Notes: a model not told the origin generated them from the letters alone. Shown: positions 36,526 to 46,562, numbered from the stretch's first letter. The stretch is DNA of 64,000 nucleotides from Vogesella sp. XCS3 (GCF_020616155.1 NZ_CP085530.1:1301501-1365500); one strand, 5' to 3'. A program made the numbers and translations.

Positions 36526-36611
36526 TCAAATCGCCCGCCTAGCGCGCCACCCGCCTGCACCGCCCCACTGCCGGGCAACCACCCATACCGCCCGCACCGA
36601 AACAGCTCATC

Positions 36612-36627
36612 TGGCACTGTTATTGCT
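36612..36627 (+). promoter_or_regulatory. Sigma54 (-24/-12) promoter of the ammonium transporter
   Basis: TGGCAC (36612-36617), TGTTA and TTGCT (36623-36627) match the sigma54 consensus TGGCAC-N5-TTGCW at every fixed base. It lies 35 bases before the ATG. This implies nitrogen control through RpoN and an enhancer-binding protein such as NtrC. Confidence 0.85.
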
Positions 36628-36662
36628 CACCTTGCACCAGAATATCCATCAGGGAGCAAGAG

Positions 36663-37862
36663 ATGCCTGCCACCACCCCCAACGACGTACTGTTCCTGCT
36701 GCTAGGCGCGGTGATGATTCTGGCCATGCACGCCGGCTTTGCCTTTCTGGAGCTGGGCACCGTGCGCAAGAAAAACCAGGTCAACGCGCTGGTGAAAATC
36801 CTCACCGACTTTGCCGTGTCGGCCATTGCCTACTTCTTTGTCGGCTACAGCGTGGCCTACGGCGTGAACTTTCTGGCCGATGTAAAGCACATCAGCCAGG
36901 CCAATGGCTACGAGCTGGTGAAGTTCTTCTTCCTGCTCACCTTCGCCGCCGCCATCCCCGCCATTGTGTCCGGCGGCATTGCCGAGCGCGCCAAGTTCCA
37001 CCCGCAGTCCGCCGCCACCTTCCTGCTGGTAGGCCTGGTGTACCCGTTTTTTGAAGGCATCGCCTGGAACGGCCACTTTGGCGTGCAAGACTGGCTGACG
37101 GCCAACCTGGGCGCACCGTTTCACGACTTTGCCGGCTCGGTAGTGGTACACGCGGTAGGCGGCTGGATCGGCCTGGCCGCCGTGCTGCACCTGGGCGCGC
37201 GCCGCGGCCGCTACAGCAAGGAAGGCCGCGTGGCCGCCCACCCGCCGTCGTCCATCCCCTTCCTGGCGCTGGGCGCGTGGATCCTGATCGTGGGCTGGTT
37301 CGGCTTTAACGTGATGAGCGCCCAGAAAATCGCCGGCATTTCCGGCCTGGTAGCCATGAACTCGCTGATGGCCATGGTAGGCGGCACGCTCACCGCCATG
37401 TGGCTGGGCAAGAACGACCCCGGCTTTATCCATAACGGCCCGCTGGCCGGCCTGGTAGCCGTGTGCGCCGGTTCCGACATCATGCACCCTATCGGTGCCC
37501 TGATCGTGGGCGGCGTGGCCGGTGCCATGTTTGTGTGGCTGTTCACCCTCACGCAAAACCGCTGGAAGATAGACGACGTGCTGGGCGTGTGGCCGCTGCA
37601 CGGCCTGTGCGGCGCCTGGGGCGGCATTGCGGCCGGCATCTTCGGGCTGGAAGCACTGGGCGGCGCCGGCGGCGTCACGCTGCTGTCGCAGCTGGCCGGC
37701 ACCGCAGCCGGTGTGGCCGTGGGCTTTGGAGGCGGCTATATCGTGTACGGCGTGCTGAAGAAAACCGTGGGCATCCGCCTGAGTGACGAAGAAGAATTCA
37801 ACGGCGCCGACCTGTCCATCCACCAGATTACCGCCACGCCGGAACGCGAGAGCAACTGGTAA
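36663..37862 (+). CDS. amtB: Ammonium transporter (Amt family)
   Basis: 399 residues, with GGAG before the ATG. It has eleven transmembrane helices of the Amt fold. The N-terminus (MPATTPNDVLFLLLGAVMILAMHAGFAFLELGTVRKKN) has no signal peptide. Pore-histidine regions are visible as VVVHAVGGWIGL and WPLHGLCGAWGG. It conducts ammonium/ammonia into the cell in low nitrogen. No glnK gene accompanies it, although amtB and glnK are usually paired, so its PII regulator must be encoded elsewhere. Transcription is predicted from the sigma54 promoter at 36612, and termination at 37883-37906. Confidence 0.93.
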   Translation: MPATTPNDVLFLLLGAVMILAMHAGFAFLELGTVRKKNQVNALVKILTDFAVSAIAYFFVGYSVAYGVNFLADVKHISQANGYELVKFFFLLTFAAAIPAIVSGGIAERAKFHPQSAATFLLVGLVYPFFEGIAWNGHFGVQDWLTANLGAPFHDFAGSVVVHAVGGWIGLAAVLHLGARRGRYSKEGRVAAHPPSSIPFLALGAWILIVGWFGFNVMSAQKIAGISGLVAMNSLMAMVGGTLTAMWLGKNDPGFIHNGPLAGLVAVCAGSDIMHPIGALIVGGVAGAMFVWLFTLTQNRWKIDDVLGVWPLHGLCGAWGGIAAGIFGLEALGGAGGVTLLSQLAGTAAGVAVGFGGGYIVYGVLKKTVGIRLSDEEEFNGADLSIHQITATPERESNW

Positions 37863-37882
37863 AGTTGGCCGCAAACCACCCC

Positions 37883-37906
37883 AAACCCCGCCAATGGCGG
37901 GGTTTT
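37883..37906 (+). terminator. Rho-independent terminator of amtB
   Basis: AAACCCCGCC, AAT loop, GGCGGGGTTTT. A copy of the uptake-like core (37864-37873) lies between the stop codon and this hairpin. Confidence 0.88.
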
Positions 37907-37959
37907 GTGCTTCTGTAATGCGGAAATATCGCAGAGCCGTGCGCGCCACAAGCAAACAC

Positions 37960-37990
37960 TTGCCATGCATGTTAATAAGAATTATTATCA
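37960..37990 (+). promoter_or_regulatory. Promoter with overlapping Fur box for the heme uptake operon
   Basis: The -35 TTGCCA (37960-37965), a 17-base spacer and the -10 TATTAT (37983-37988) make a good sigma70 promoter. A Fur-type 7-1-7 dyad, TAAGAATTATTATCA (37976-37990), covers the -10; its right half matches the consensus exactly and 12 of 14 half-site positions agree. Iron-bound Fur would therefore block transcription of hemP-hmuRSTUV. Confidence 0.82.
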
Positions 37991-38007
37991 TCAAAGGAGA
38001 TGACATC

Positions 38008-38178
38008 ATGACGCAAGCACCCGCACTGCACGCCAAAACTGCCGCCGACCAGCAGCCCTACACCGTGCTGGATACCCGCACCCTGTTTGTGCGCGACCGC
38101 CAGCTGCTGATCTGCCACCGTGGCGAGTATTACCGCCTGCAACTGACGCAAAACGACAAACTGATACTGGTGAAGTAA
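38008..38178 (+). CDS. hemP: Hemin uptake protein HemP/HmuP
   Basis: 56 residues from ATG 38008 with AAAGGAGA 7 bases upstream. The conserved C-terminal block VRDRQLLICHRGEYYRLQLTQNDKLILVK is the HemP signature. HmuP-type proteins activate expression of the heme receptor gene in several proteobacteria. It is the first gene after the Fur-controlled promoter and 65 bases upstream of hmuR. Confidence 0.92.
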   Translation: MTQAPALHAKTAADQQPYTVLDTRTLFVRDRQLLICHRGEYYRLQLTQNDKLILVK

Positions 38179-38243
38179 CACCGCAACCACCCCACCGAGC
38201 CAGCCATCGCCAGCCACGGTGCCACGCATACAGGAGAAGATCC

Positions 38244-40343
38244 GTGTCCAAGGATCGCATTACCCTGGCGGGCATCTGTCTGACGACAGTGGCCCTGCCT
38301 GTTTTTGCCGACAGCCCCACCGTACTGGAAACCACCACGGTGACCGCCAACCGCATCAGCGAGCAGCTGGCCGACACCGCGCCGAATATCTCGGCCCTTG
38401 GCCGCAAGCAGCTGGACCGCCAACACGCCAGCGACCTCGACAGCCTGCTCGCGCAGGAACCCGGCGTGTCGGTGTCCGGCGACCAGGGCCGCCGTGGCAA
38501 CGCCGGTGTCACCATCCGTGGCATCGAAACCAACCGCATCCTGATGCAGGTAGACGGCACCCGCCTGCCCGAAGCCTATATGAGCGGCGGCGGTGCCATT
38601 TCCGGCCGCGACCTGGTAGAGCCGGATACCCTGCGCCAGATCGACATCATCAAGGGCCCGGCGTCGGCGCTGTTCGGCAGCGACGCCATCGGCGGCGTGA
38701 TCAGCCAGCACACCTTCGAGCCGGCCGATTTCGTCGACCGCGACAAACCGCTGCACTTCGGCCTGAAGCAATCGTACGACGGCGCCCGCCACGGCAGCGC
38801 CACCACCGCCACAGTAGCCGCCGCTGGCGACAATACCGCCGCGCTGCTGATGCTGACCCAGCGCCGCGCACACGAACTGGACACCCCGGCCAGCCGCGAC
38901 ATCGAAGGCGGCCAGCGCACGGTGGCCGACCCACAGCTGACCGACACCCGCAACGTGCTGGCCAAGGTAGCGCTAGGCCAGGACGGCCCGCACCAGCTGC
39001 TGCTGGGCGTGGAAAGCTTCGACCGCCAGCGCCAGACCGAGCTGCTCAGCGCCCGCGGCCCCGCCACCGGCTATACCGTGCGCGACCGCGACAGCGACGA
39101 CGACACCCGCCGCCAGCGCTACAGCGCCGAATACCGCTACCAGGGCGACGGCAGCCTGGCTGCGGCCAACCTCAAGTTGTACCAGCAAACGCTGCGCAAC
39201 GAAGACAAGGCAGTAGAAGTGCGCAACACCGGCACCCGCTACGAAAACCACCGTTTCGACCAGGACATCAGCGGGCTAGACGGCCAGCTGGAATGGCGCC
39301 TCGGCGAGCACCGCGTGCTGACCGGCATCGAAGCCACCCGTACCGACACGGCACGCCTGACGCGCACCACCGCCGGCAGCACCACCAGCAGCAGCAAGAC
39401 CTTCCCCGACAACCGCAGCGAGCGCCTGGGCCTGTTCGTGCAAGACCAGTTCCGCGTGGGCAGCCTCACCGTTACCCCGGCGCTGCGCTACGACCGCTAT
39501 ACGATGACGCCGCAAAGCGACGCCATCTACCAGGCCAGCAGCGGCGGCGCGGTGCCGGTCAGCCGCTTTCAGGACAGCGCGTGGTCACCCCGGCTGGGCC
39601 TGAGCCTGCCGCTGGCCGACGGCATCACCGGCTTTGCCAACCTCAGCACCGGCTTTCGCGCACCGCCGTTCGACAGCTCGTTCATGACCTTCAACAACGC
39701 GCAGGCCGGCTACCGCATCATCCCCAACGCCAACCTGAAATCGGAAACCTCGCGCGGCATCGAGCTGGGTAGCAAATACCAGCGCGGTAGCGTCAGCGGC
39801 CAACTCACCGCCTTCTACAACCGCTACAGCCACTTCATCGACACCGTCACCCTGGGGAGCGACCGCGCCTCGCCGCGCGGCATTTTCCAGTACCAGAACC
39901 TGGACAGCGTACAGACGCACGGCGTGGAAGCCCGCGCCGGCTGGCAAGCCAGCGACGCGCTGCTACTGGACAGCAGCCTGGCCTGGGCGCACGGCAGCAA
40001 CCGCAAAACCGGCACCCCGCTGAACAGCATCGACCCGCTGAAAGCCACGCTGGGCGCGCACTACCAGCAAGGGCAATGGGGTAGCGACGTGCTGATCACA
40101 CTGGTGGCTGCTAAAACCCGCGCCGCCAGCGCCAGCCAGTTCAAGGCCCCCGGCTACGGCACGCTGGACGTGGGCGGCTGGCTGAAGCTGGGCAAGCAGA
40201 CCACGCTGCGCGCCACCGTGCACAACGTGGGCGACAAGAAATACTGGCAGTGGGCCGACGTGAAAAACGTCACCGGCAGCGCTGTGGACTTCTACGCCCA
40301 GGCCGGCCGCAGTGTCAGCGCCAGCCTGGAAACCCGCTTCTGA
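38244..40343 (+). CDS. hmuR: TonB-dependent heme/hemoglobin receptor
   Basis: 699 residues from a GTG start with AGGAG upstream. A signal peptide (to about FADS, residue 24) is followed by the plug domain (about 30-150; QGRRGNAGVTIRGIETNRILMQVDG) and a 22-strand beta barrel ending in phenylalanine (LETRF). The heme-receptor landmark FRAP is present (STGFRAPPFDSSF), followed by NANLKSE in the place of the usual NPNL. It imports heme across the outer membrane using TonB energy. TonB, ExbB and ExbD are not in the window. Confidence 0.94.
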   Translation: MSKDRITLAGICLTTVALPVFADSPTVLETTTVTANRISEQLADTAPNISALGRKQLDRQHASDLDSLLAQEPGVSVSGDQGRRGNAGVTIRGIETNRILMQVDGTRLPEAYMSGGGAISGRDLVEPDTLRQIDIIKGPASALFGSDAIGGVISQHTFEPADFVDRDKPLHFGLKQSYDGARHGSATTATVAAAGDNTAALLMLTQRRAHELDTPASRDIEGGQRTVADPQLTDTRNVLAKVALGQDGPHQLLLGVESFDRQRQTELLSARGPATGYTVRDRDSDDDTRRQRYSAEYRYQGDGSLAAANLKLYQQTLRNEDKAVEVRNTGTRYENHRFDQDISGLDGQLEWRLGEHRVLTGIEATRTDTARLTRTTAGSTTSSSKTFPDNRSERLGLFVQDQFRVGSLTVTPALRYDRYTMTPQSDAIYQASSGGAVPVSRFQDSAWSPRLGLSLPLADGITGFANLSTGFRAPPFDSSFMTFNNAQAGYRIIPNANLKSETSRGIELGSKYQRGSVSGQLTAFYNRYSHFIDTVTLGSDRASPRGIFQYQNLDSVQTHGVEARAGWQASDALLLDSSLAWAHGSNRKTGTPLNSIDPLKATLGAHYQQGQWGSDVLITLVAAKTRAASASQFKAPGYGTLDVGGWLKLGKQTTLRATVHNVGDKKYWQWADVKNVTGSAVDFYAQAGRSVSASLETRF

Positions 40344-40353
40344 AAGGACCGTC

Positions 40354-41409
40354 ATGAACGCACCCGTTACCCTGCTACAGCGCTACGAGGCGCTGAAAGC
40401 CGAACAGACCCACCTGCGCCAGCGTGATGCAGCCACGCAGCTGGGCGTTAGCGAAGCGCAGCTGCTGGCCTGCCTGCCGGGCAGTACCCGCCTGCGCTGC
40501 GACCTGCCGGCACTGCTGCCGCGCCTGGCCGAGCTTGGCACACTGAAAGCCATCACCCGCAACGAACTGGCGGTACACGAGAAAGACGGCCGCTACGACA
40601 ACCTGACGCTATCCGACAAAGTAGGCCTGGTGCTCAACCCCGGCCAGCTCGACCTGCGCCTGTTCCCCGCGCACTGGGCCCACGCCTACGCCGCCGAACA
40701 AGCCAGCCCGCGCGGCACGCTGCGCTCGCTACAGTTTTACGACGCCGCCGGCCACGCCATCCACAAGCTGTACCTGAAAGACGACAGCACCGTACCCGCC
40801 TGGCAGGCGCTGGTGGCCGAGTTTGCCGATACGGCCACCGCGTCGGTGTTCGACAGCAGCAATATCGAAACTGCCCCGGCCAGCCAGCCGCTGCCGGCCG
40901 GCTTCGACGCCGCCGCCTTTGCCGACGCCTGGCTGGCGCTGCAGGACGTGCACCACTTCCACGGCTTGCTGCGCAAACACGGCCTCACCCGCCAGCAAGC
41001 GTTCCGCCACGCGCCGGCCGGCCACGCCTGGCAGCTGGCCGGCGACGCGGTAGACCGCCTGCTGCGCGGCGCCGCCGACAGCGGGCTGCCGATCATGGTG
41101 TTTGTCGGCAACCGCGGCATGGTACAGATCCATACCGGCGCGCTGCAGCGCGTGCAACGCATCGGCGAGTGGCTGAACATCCTCGACCCCGGCTTCAACC
41201 TGCACCTGCAGGACAGCCGCCTGCAGGAAACCTGGCTGGTGCGCCGCCCCACGCGCGACGGCATCATCACCGCCATCGAAGCGTTCGACGCCGACGGCCA
41301 CAGCATCGTCAGCTTCTTCGGCCAGCGCATCGAAGGCGAGCCGGAACTGGCCGGCTGGCGCGAGTTGGCCGCCGCCCTGCCGCGCAAGGAGGCCAGCCAT
41401 GTGGCGTAA
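40354..41409 (+). CDS. hmuS: Hemin-degrading / heme-trafficking protein
   Basis: 351 residues from ATG 40354 (AAAGGA upstream), 10 bases after hmuR. Two tandem HemS-type domains are visible. The N-terminal block is RYEALKAEQTHLRQRDAATQLGVSEAQLL. The family handles cytoplasmic heme: it binds it and, in some species, opens the ring to release iron. Its last 11 bases overlap the start of hmuT. Confidence 0.93.
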   Translation: MNAPVTLLQRYEALKAEQTHLRQRDAATQLGVSEAQLLACLPGSTRLRCDLPALLPRLAELGTLKAITRNELAVHEKDGRYDNLTLSDKVGLVLNPGQLDLRLFPAHWAHAYAAEQASPRGTLRSLQFYDAAGHAIHKLYLKDDSTVPAWQALVAEFADTATASVFDSSNIETAPASQPLPAGFDAAAFADAWLALQDVHHFHGLLRKHGLTRQQAFRHAPAGHAWQLAGDAVDRLLRGAADSGLPIMVFVGNRGMVQIHTGALQRVQRIGEWLNILDPGFNLHLQDSRLQETWLVRRPTRDGIITAIEAFDADGHSIVSFFGQRIEGEPELAGWRELAAALPRKEASHVA

Positions 41410-42214
41410 ACGCCTGCCGCTATTGCTGGCGCTGGCGATGGCCCCCGCACTGGCCGCCGCACCGGCACAACCAGCGGCCGGCCCGCGCGTGGTGGCGCTG
41501 ACCGCCGACGTGGCCGAAATCGTGCTGGCGCTGGATGCGCAGCACCTGCTGGTTGGCCGCGACAAGCTGGCGCGCCAGCCGCAGCTGGCAAAGGTGCCCG
41601 AGATCGGCAGCTCGCGCGCGCTGACCCCGCAGCCGGTACTGGCCAGCAAGCCCGACCTGGTGCTGGGCAGCGACCAGGCGCAGCCGCCCGCCATCTACGA
41701 CCAGCTACAGGCGCTGGGGCTGAAGGTTGGCCGCATCCGCCACAGCGAAGACCCGGCGGCCTTTGCCGACGGCATCCGCCAGGTGGGGCAGGCGCTGGGA
41801 CAAGCCGGGCGCGCCGAACAGCTGGCCGCACGCTGGCTGAAGGCGCTGCAACCGCAGGCCGGCAAGGGCAAGCGCGTGCTGTTCAGCTACGACGGCCGGC
41901 TGGTGGCCGGTAGCGGCACCGCCGGCGACGCCATCATCCGCGCCGCCGGCGCCGTCAACGCCGCCGCCGACGTGCAGGGCTTTTTGCCGATGACGCCGGA
42001 GGCGTGGCTGCGCGCCGCGCCGGACGTGGTGATCGTGGCCGCGCACAACGCGCCGGTGTTCGGCAGCCTGGCGGCGCTGAAGGCACGGCCGGAGCTGGCG
42101 GGCAGCCCGGCGGTGAAGGCAAACCGTGTGCTGGCCTGGCCGGCGGCCGACTTCCTGCGCCTGGGCGTAGCCAGCCCGGCCACGGTGCAAAAGCTGCGGG
42201 CGCTGGCGTCATGA
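41399..42214 (+). CDS. hmuT: Periplasmic heme-binding protein of the heme ABC transporter
   Basis: 271 residues with signal peptide MWRKRLPLLLALAMAPALAAA. It is a class III (BtuF/HmuT-like) binding protein with an RVVALTADVAEIVLAL start, GRDKLARQP and a Gly/Ala-rich second lobe. It carries heme from the outer-membrane receptor to HmuUV. It overlaps hmuS by 11 bases and hmuU by 4 bases (ATGA). Confidence 0.93.
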   Translation: MWRKRLPLLLALAMAPALAAAPAQPAAGPRVVALTADVAEIVLALDAQHLLVGRDKLARQPQLAKVPEIGSSRALTPQPVLASKPDLVLGSDQAQPPAIYDQLQALGLKVGRIRHSEDPAAFADGIRQVGQALGQAGRAEQLAARWLKALQPQAGKGKRVLFSYDGRLVAGSGTAGDAIIRAAGAVNAAADVQGFLPMTPEAWLRAAPDVVIVAAHNAPVFGSLAALKARPELAGSPAVKANRVLAWPAADFLRLGVASPATVQKLRALAS

Positions 42215-43195
42215 GCGGCAGCCGCACGCTGGCCGCCCTACCCGCCTGGCCGCGCCTGCCGGGGGTAGGCCTGGGGTTGGCCGCACTGGGCGGGCTGGCG
42301 CTGATCTGGCTGCTGGCCGGCTTTGGCGCCGGGCAGTGGCAGGCGCCGGACTGGCACGACCCCATCGTGCGCCAGCTACGGCTGCCGCGCATTGCCAACG
42401 CGCTGCTGGTAGGCGCGGCACTGGCGATGAGCGGCGCAGCGTTGCAGGCGCTGTTCCGCAACCCGCTGGCCGACCCGGGGCTGATCGGCACCTCGTCCGG
42501 CGCGGCGATGGGGGTGATCGGCGTCATCGCGCTGGGCATCGGCGGCCTCAGCGTGCCGCTGGCGGCGTTTGGCGGCGGCCTGGCCGTTACCGCGCTGATC
42601 CTGCTGCTGAACCGGCTGCTGCAAGGCGGCCAGGCCGGGTTGCTGATCATCGGCGTAGTGGTGGGGGCGTGCTGCGGCGCCATGGTCAGCCTGCTGCTGT
42701 TCCTGTCTGACGACCTGACGCTGCGCGGCGCCATGAGCTGGCTGTCCGGCAGCCTGGCCGAAGCCCGCTTTGCCGAGCACGGCTACGTGCTGCCGGTGAT
42801 GGCGCTGGGCGCGGCCATCCTGCTGCTGGTGGCGCGCGACCTGGACTGCCTGCTGCTGGGCGACGACACTGCCCGCTCGCTGGGCGTCAACGTTGGCCGC
42901 ACCCGCACCCTCACCGCCGTTGGCGCGGCGCTGCTGGCCGGCGGCGCGGTAACGCTATCCGGCATCATCGGCTTTGTCGGCATGATGGTGCCCAACGCCA
43001 TCGCCCTGCTGGGCGGCGGCACCCGGCGCCAGCTGATGCTGTGGTCGGCCTGGGTCGGCGCTTTGTTTTTGCTGCTGATCGACACCCTGGGCCGCGAGCT
43101 GGCCTACCCGGTAGACCTGCCGGCCGGCGTGATGGCGGCTTTTGCCGGGCCGGTGTTCTTTTTATGGTTGTTCCGTCGCTTGCAAGGAGGCCGCC

Positions 43196-43215
<20 letters not shown>
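42211..43215 (+). CDS. hmuU: Heme ABC transporter permease
   Basis: 334 residues from ATG 42211, overlapping the hmuT stop. FecCD-type permease with about ten transmembrane helices and the family blocks RLPRIANALLVGAALAMSGAALQALFRNPLADPGLIGTSSGA and GFVGMMVPN. It forms the dimeric channel for heme entry to the cytoplasm. The hmuV start lies inside its last 20 bases. Confidence 0.95.
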
Positions 43216-43972
<757 letters not shown>

Positions 43973-44002
43973 GCCGCCCACTTTAGCCCCGGCGTTAAGA
44001 CA

Positions 44003-44030
44003 AAAGCCCCTGTCTGGCGACAGGGGCTTT
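44003..44030. terminator. Bidirectional terminator between hmuV and map
   Basis: AAAGCCCCTGTC, TGGC loop, GACAGGGGCTTT: a perfect 12-base stem between convergent genes. The same CCCCTGTC/GACAGGGG stem recurs in the tRNA-Thr terminator at 58355. Confidence 0.85.
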
Positions 44031-44050
44031 GCTTTGCAGGCGTGGCCGCG

Positions 44051-44845
44051 TCAGACCGGCGCGTAGCTGCCCACGCCGTCCGGCCAGCGTGTCAGCACGT
44101 CGTAGCCGTCTTCGGTCACCACCACCATGTGTTCCCACTGCGCCGACAGCGAGCGGTCCTTGGTCACCACGGTCCAGCCGTCGGCCAGCTGGCGGATGTC
44201 GGCCTTGCCGGCGTTGATCATCGGCTCGATGGTAAAGATCATGCCCGGCGCCAGCGTCAGGCCGGTACCGGGGCGGCCGTAGTGCAGCACCTCCGGCTCG
44301 GTGTGGTACACGGTGCCGATGCCGTGGCCGCAGTACTCGCGCACCACGCTAAAGCTTTCGCGCAGCGCCACCTGCTGGATGGCGTGGCCCACGTCGCCCA
44401 GGCGCGCACCGGGGCGCACGGCGCGGATGCCGGCGCACATTGCCTCGTAAGTGGTGTCCACCAGCCGTTTGGCCAGCGGCGATGGCTCGCCCACGTAGTA
44501 CATGCGGCTGCTGTCGCCAAACCAGCCATCCTTGATCACCGCCACGTCGATATTGACGATATCGCCGTCCTGCAACGGCTTGTCGTCGGGGATGCCGTGG
44601 CAGATCACATGATTAACCGACGCGCAGATGGTTTTGGGGTAGCCGTGGTAGCCGATATTGGCCGGCTTGGCCTGCTGCACATTGATGATGTATTCGCGGC
44701 AGATACGGTCCAGCTCGTTGGTGCTGACACCGGGTTTCACGTACTGGCCGATCATCTGCAATAGCTCGGCCGCCAGCGCGCCAGCGCGGCGGGATTGTTC
44801 GATCTCGCCAGCGTTGCGGCGGATCACTTGTCGTTGGTTTGCCAT
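44051..44845 (-). CDS. map: Type I methionine aminopeptidase
   Basis: 264 residues. The dimetal ligands are in place: Asp in IVNIDVAVIKDG, Asp in FGDSSRM, His in GHGIGTVYH, Glu in FTIEPM and Glu in QWEHMVVV. The usual GWHGD has become GWFGD. It removes the initiator methionine from nascent proteins. It is not beside rpsB, the usual place of the housekeeping copy, and its ATG overlaps the stop of a ParD-like antitoxin gene (TGATG). It may therefore be an additional, regulated MAP. Confidence 0.93.
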   Translation of the reverse strand: MANQRQVIRRNAGEIEQSRRAGALAAELLQMIGQYVKPGVSTNELDRICREYIINVQQAKPANIGYHGYPKTICASVNHVICHGIPDDKPLQDGDIVNIDVAVIKDGWFGDSSRMYYVGEPSPLAKRLVDTTYEAMCAGIRAVRPGARLGDVGHAIQQVALRESFSVVREYCGHGIGTVYHTEPEVLHYGRPGTGLTLAPGMIFTIEPMINAGKADIRQLADGWTVVTKDRSLSAQWEHMVVVTEDGYDVLTRWPDGVGSYAPV

Positions 44846-45075
44846 CAGGCGTGCTCCTGCGTGGTAGGTGGCCAGGCGATACCCGACAGGCGCTCGCCGG
44901 CTTCTGCACGGATCAGCAGCTGGCAGATGTCGCTATAGCTCAGTTTGGGGTTGAGCTCGGCCAGCATGCCTACACGCAGCCAATGTTCGGCTTGCGCGTT
45001 GATGGAGCGGCTAAGCGCCCCGCTTGTCTGGCGCAAGGTCTCGTGCATCTGTTCGGAAATCTTGACGATACCCAT
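44845..45075 (-). CDS. ParD-like ribbon-helix-helix antitoxin-family protein
   Basis: 76 residues from ATG 45075 (GAGG 5 bases upstream). The sequence MGIVKISEQMHETLRQTSGALSRSINAQAEHWLRVGMLAEL fits the ParD_like family, a ribbon-helix-helix type related to the ParD antitoxin. The rest (LSYSDICQLLIRAE) is a short helical tail. There is no RelE/ParE toxin next to it; the gene overlaps map instead. I recall the ParD_like-map pairing from other proteobacteria. A perfect palindrome 23 bases upstream is a likely autoregulatory operator. Confidence 0.85.
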   Translation of the reverse strand: MGIVKISEQMHETLRQTSGALSRSINAQAEHWLRVGMLAELNPKLSYSDICQLLIRAEAGERLSGIAWPPTTQEHA

Positions 45076-45097
45076 GGCCGCCTCGTTATATGGTTTG

Positions 45098-45112
45098 TAT
45101 ACGATGCGTATA
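45098..45112 (-). promoter_or_regulatory. Palindromic operator candidate for the ParD-like/map operon
   Basis: TATACGATGCGTATA: perfect six-base arms around a 3-base centre, 23 bases upstream of the ParD-like start and within the AT-rich promoter zone (TATACA and TATAAC -10-like words on the minus strand). Ribbon-helix-helix antitoxins usually repress their own promoters through such dyads. Confidence 0.6.
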
Positions 45113-45333
45113 TTACCAGCCCGCCGCATCACAAGCCACCCAGGCTGGCCAGCGCTGTGACAGGGCACGTCATGCACATTGGCTATTTAAAAAAGTATTC
45201 TGTATTTCAAGCACAACAAGCAAATCGATAGACGTAGCTGACAACCTTACAAAGGCAGACAAAGAAACACGCCACATGCTAAACAGAAGCTATCAATAAA
45301 AATATCGCATCTGACACACACAGGGAGATAAGC

Positions 45334-46458
45334 ATGTTCGGTTTGTTCAAACAAAAAGAAGCCAGCAGCGCCAAAGACGAAGAAATACACCAGCTGCGCC
45401 AGATGCTGGACTGTGTAGACAACCTGATCATGCTGGCCGACACCACGCCGGACAACAAAATCATCTACATGAACAAGACCGCCCGCGAGCTGCTGTCGCA
45501 ACACCGGGCCGCCATGAACCAGAAGTTTCGCCCTGGCGTAGATGTGGAAAAAGCCTTCGAACACTCTATCCACCAGTTTCACACCTCGCCCGAACGCATA
45601 CGCGGCATTCTGCAAGACCTGGCCAGTGGCAAGCTGGCAGTACACAAAGCCATGATTCCGGTCGGCAATATCACCTTCGAGACCAAAATCTTCCCTATCT
45701 GGCGCCAGGGTAATAACCGCGAGTTGCTGTGTTTCATGGCCAGCTTCCGTGACGTGAGCTCCAGTGTCATCGCCGACAAGCTGGCGGCAGAAACCGCCAA
45801 CCGCCGCCAGTTCCTGGAAGAGCGCGTGGGTGAAATCTCGCAAAACATGCAAGCCATGAGCGCCACCATCGAAAACGTGGCGGTTCAGACCGCCTCGGCA
45901 TCCGAGTCGGCCGAGGTCATGCTGCGCGAAAGCCGGCACGGGGTCGCCATTGTGGACGAAACCAGCAAGAGCATGAAAACCGTGGCCGATATGGTACGCA
46001 GCACGGCAGACAGCCTGACCTCGCTGGGGCAGCGCTCGGAAGCCATTGGCCAGATCGTCAACGTGATCAAGGATATTGCCGACCAGACCAACCTGCTGGC
46101 GCTGAATGCCGCCATCGAAGCCGCCCGCGCCGGCGAAATGGGCCGCGGTTTTGCCGTGGTAGCCGACGAAGTCCGCAAGCTGGCAGAGCGCACCACAGCG
46201 GCGACGCAGCAGATCGGCGGCATGATCAAGGACATCCAGCAAGACGTGCAACAGAACGTTTCGGCTACCGAACAAAGCCGGCAGCAGGTTGCGGCGACCG
46301 AAAGCGACTTCCAGCGTGCGGAGGCAGCACTGATCAAGATCGTGGAAGAAGTCAACCAGATGCGTGACTTTGTCGTACAGATCGCCGAAGCCAGCGAAGA
46401 GCAAGCCGCCACCTCGCAAGACATTTCCGACAAGCTGGGCGATATCGCCCGCGGCTAG
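45334..46458 (+). CDS. Soluble PAS-type chemoreceptor
   Basis: 374 residues with no transmembrane segment or HAMP. Residues 15-145 are a PAS-like sensor ([30 protein letters not shown], then SFRDVSSSV). Residues 150-374 form the MCP signalling hairpin with an intact tip ([41 protein letters not shown]). It likely reports cytoplasmic redox or metabolic state to CheA, possibly as an Aer2-like or cytosolic receptor. An AGGGAG ribosome site precedes it. It is divergent from the ParD-like gene. Confidence 0.93.
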   Translation: MFGLFKQKEASSAKDEEIHQLRQMLDCVDNLIMLADTTPDNKIIYMNKTARELLSQHRAAMNQKFRPGVDVEKAFEHSIHQFHTSPERIRGILQDLASGKLAVHKAMIPVGNITFETKIFPIWRQGNNRELLCFMASFRDVSSSVIADKLAAETANRRQFLEERVGEISQNMQAMSATIENVAVQTASASESAEVMLRESRHGVAIVDETSKSMKTVADMVRSTADSLTSLGQRSEAIGQIVNVIKDIADQTNLLALNAAIEAARAGEMGRGFAVVADEVRKLAERTTAATQQIGGMIKDIQQDVQQNVSATEQSRQQVAATESDFQRAEAALIKIVEEVNQMRDFVVQIAEASEEQAATSQDISDKLGDIARG

Positions 46459-46509
46459 TGATTCACGCCACCACGGCACCGCACCCACGGGCAGCGTACA
46501 GCTGCTCGT

Positions 46510-46537
46510 TTGCATGGTGCTGCCGCTGGCCGATAAT
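46510..46537 (+). promoter_or_regulatory. Probable promoter of the YbaK-family gene
   Basis: TTGCAT (46510-46515), a 16-base spacer and GATAAT (46532-46537), 25 bases before the ATG. Both boxes are close to consensus. Confidence 0.45.
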
Positions 46538-46562
46538 GGCCTTTTGATCCGGAGACCCCCGC

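Noticed and set aside
36406..36662. Open frame across the PPTase-amtB spacer
   Set aside because: The translation is His/Thr/Pro-rich without features; the region is better explained by the sigma54 promoter and NtrC-like site.
38219..39772. 517-codon plus-strand frame overlapping hmuR
   Set aside because: Arg/Pro-rich out-of-frame shadow; the hmuR frame has the receptor signatures and a good ribosome site.
45178..45333. Sigma28 flagellar-type promoter before the soluble chemoreceptor
   Set aside because: TCAAG and CGATA words occur but the spacing is about three bases too short for a sigma28 promoter.
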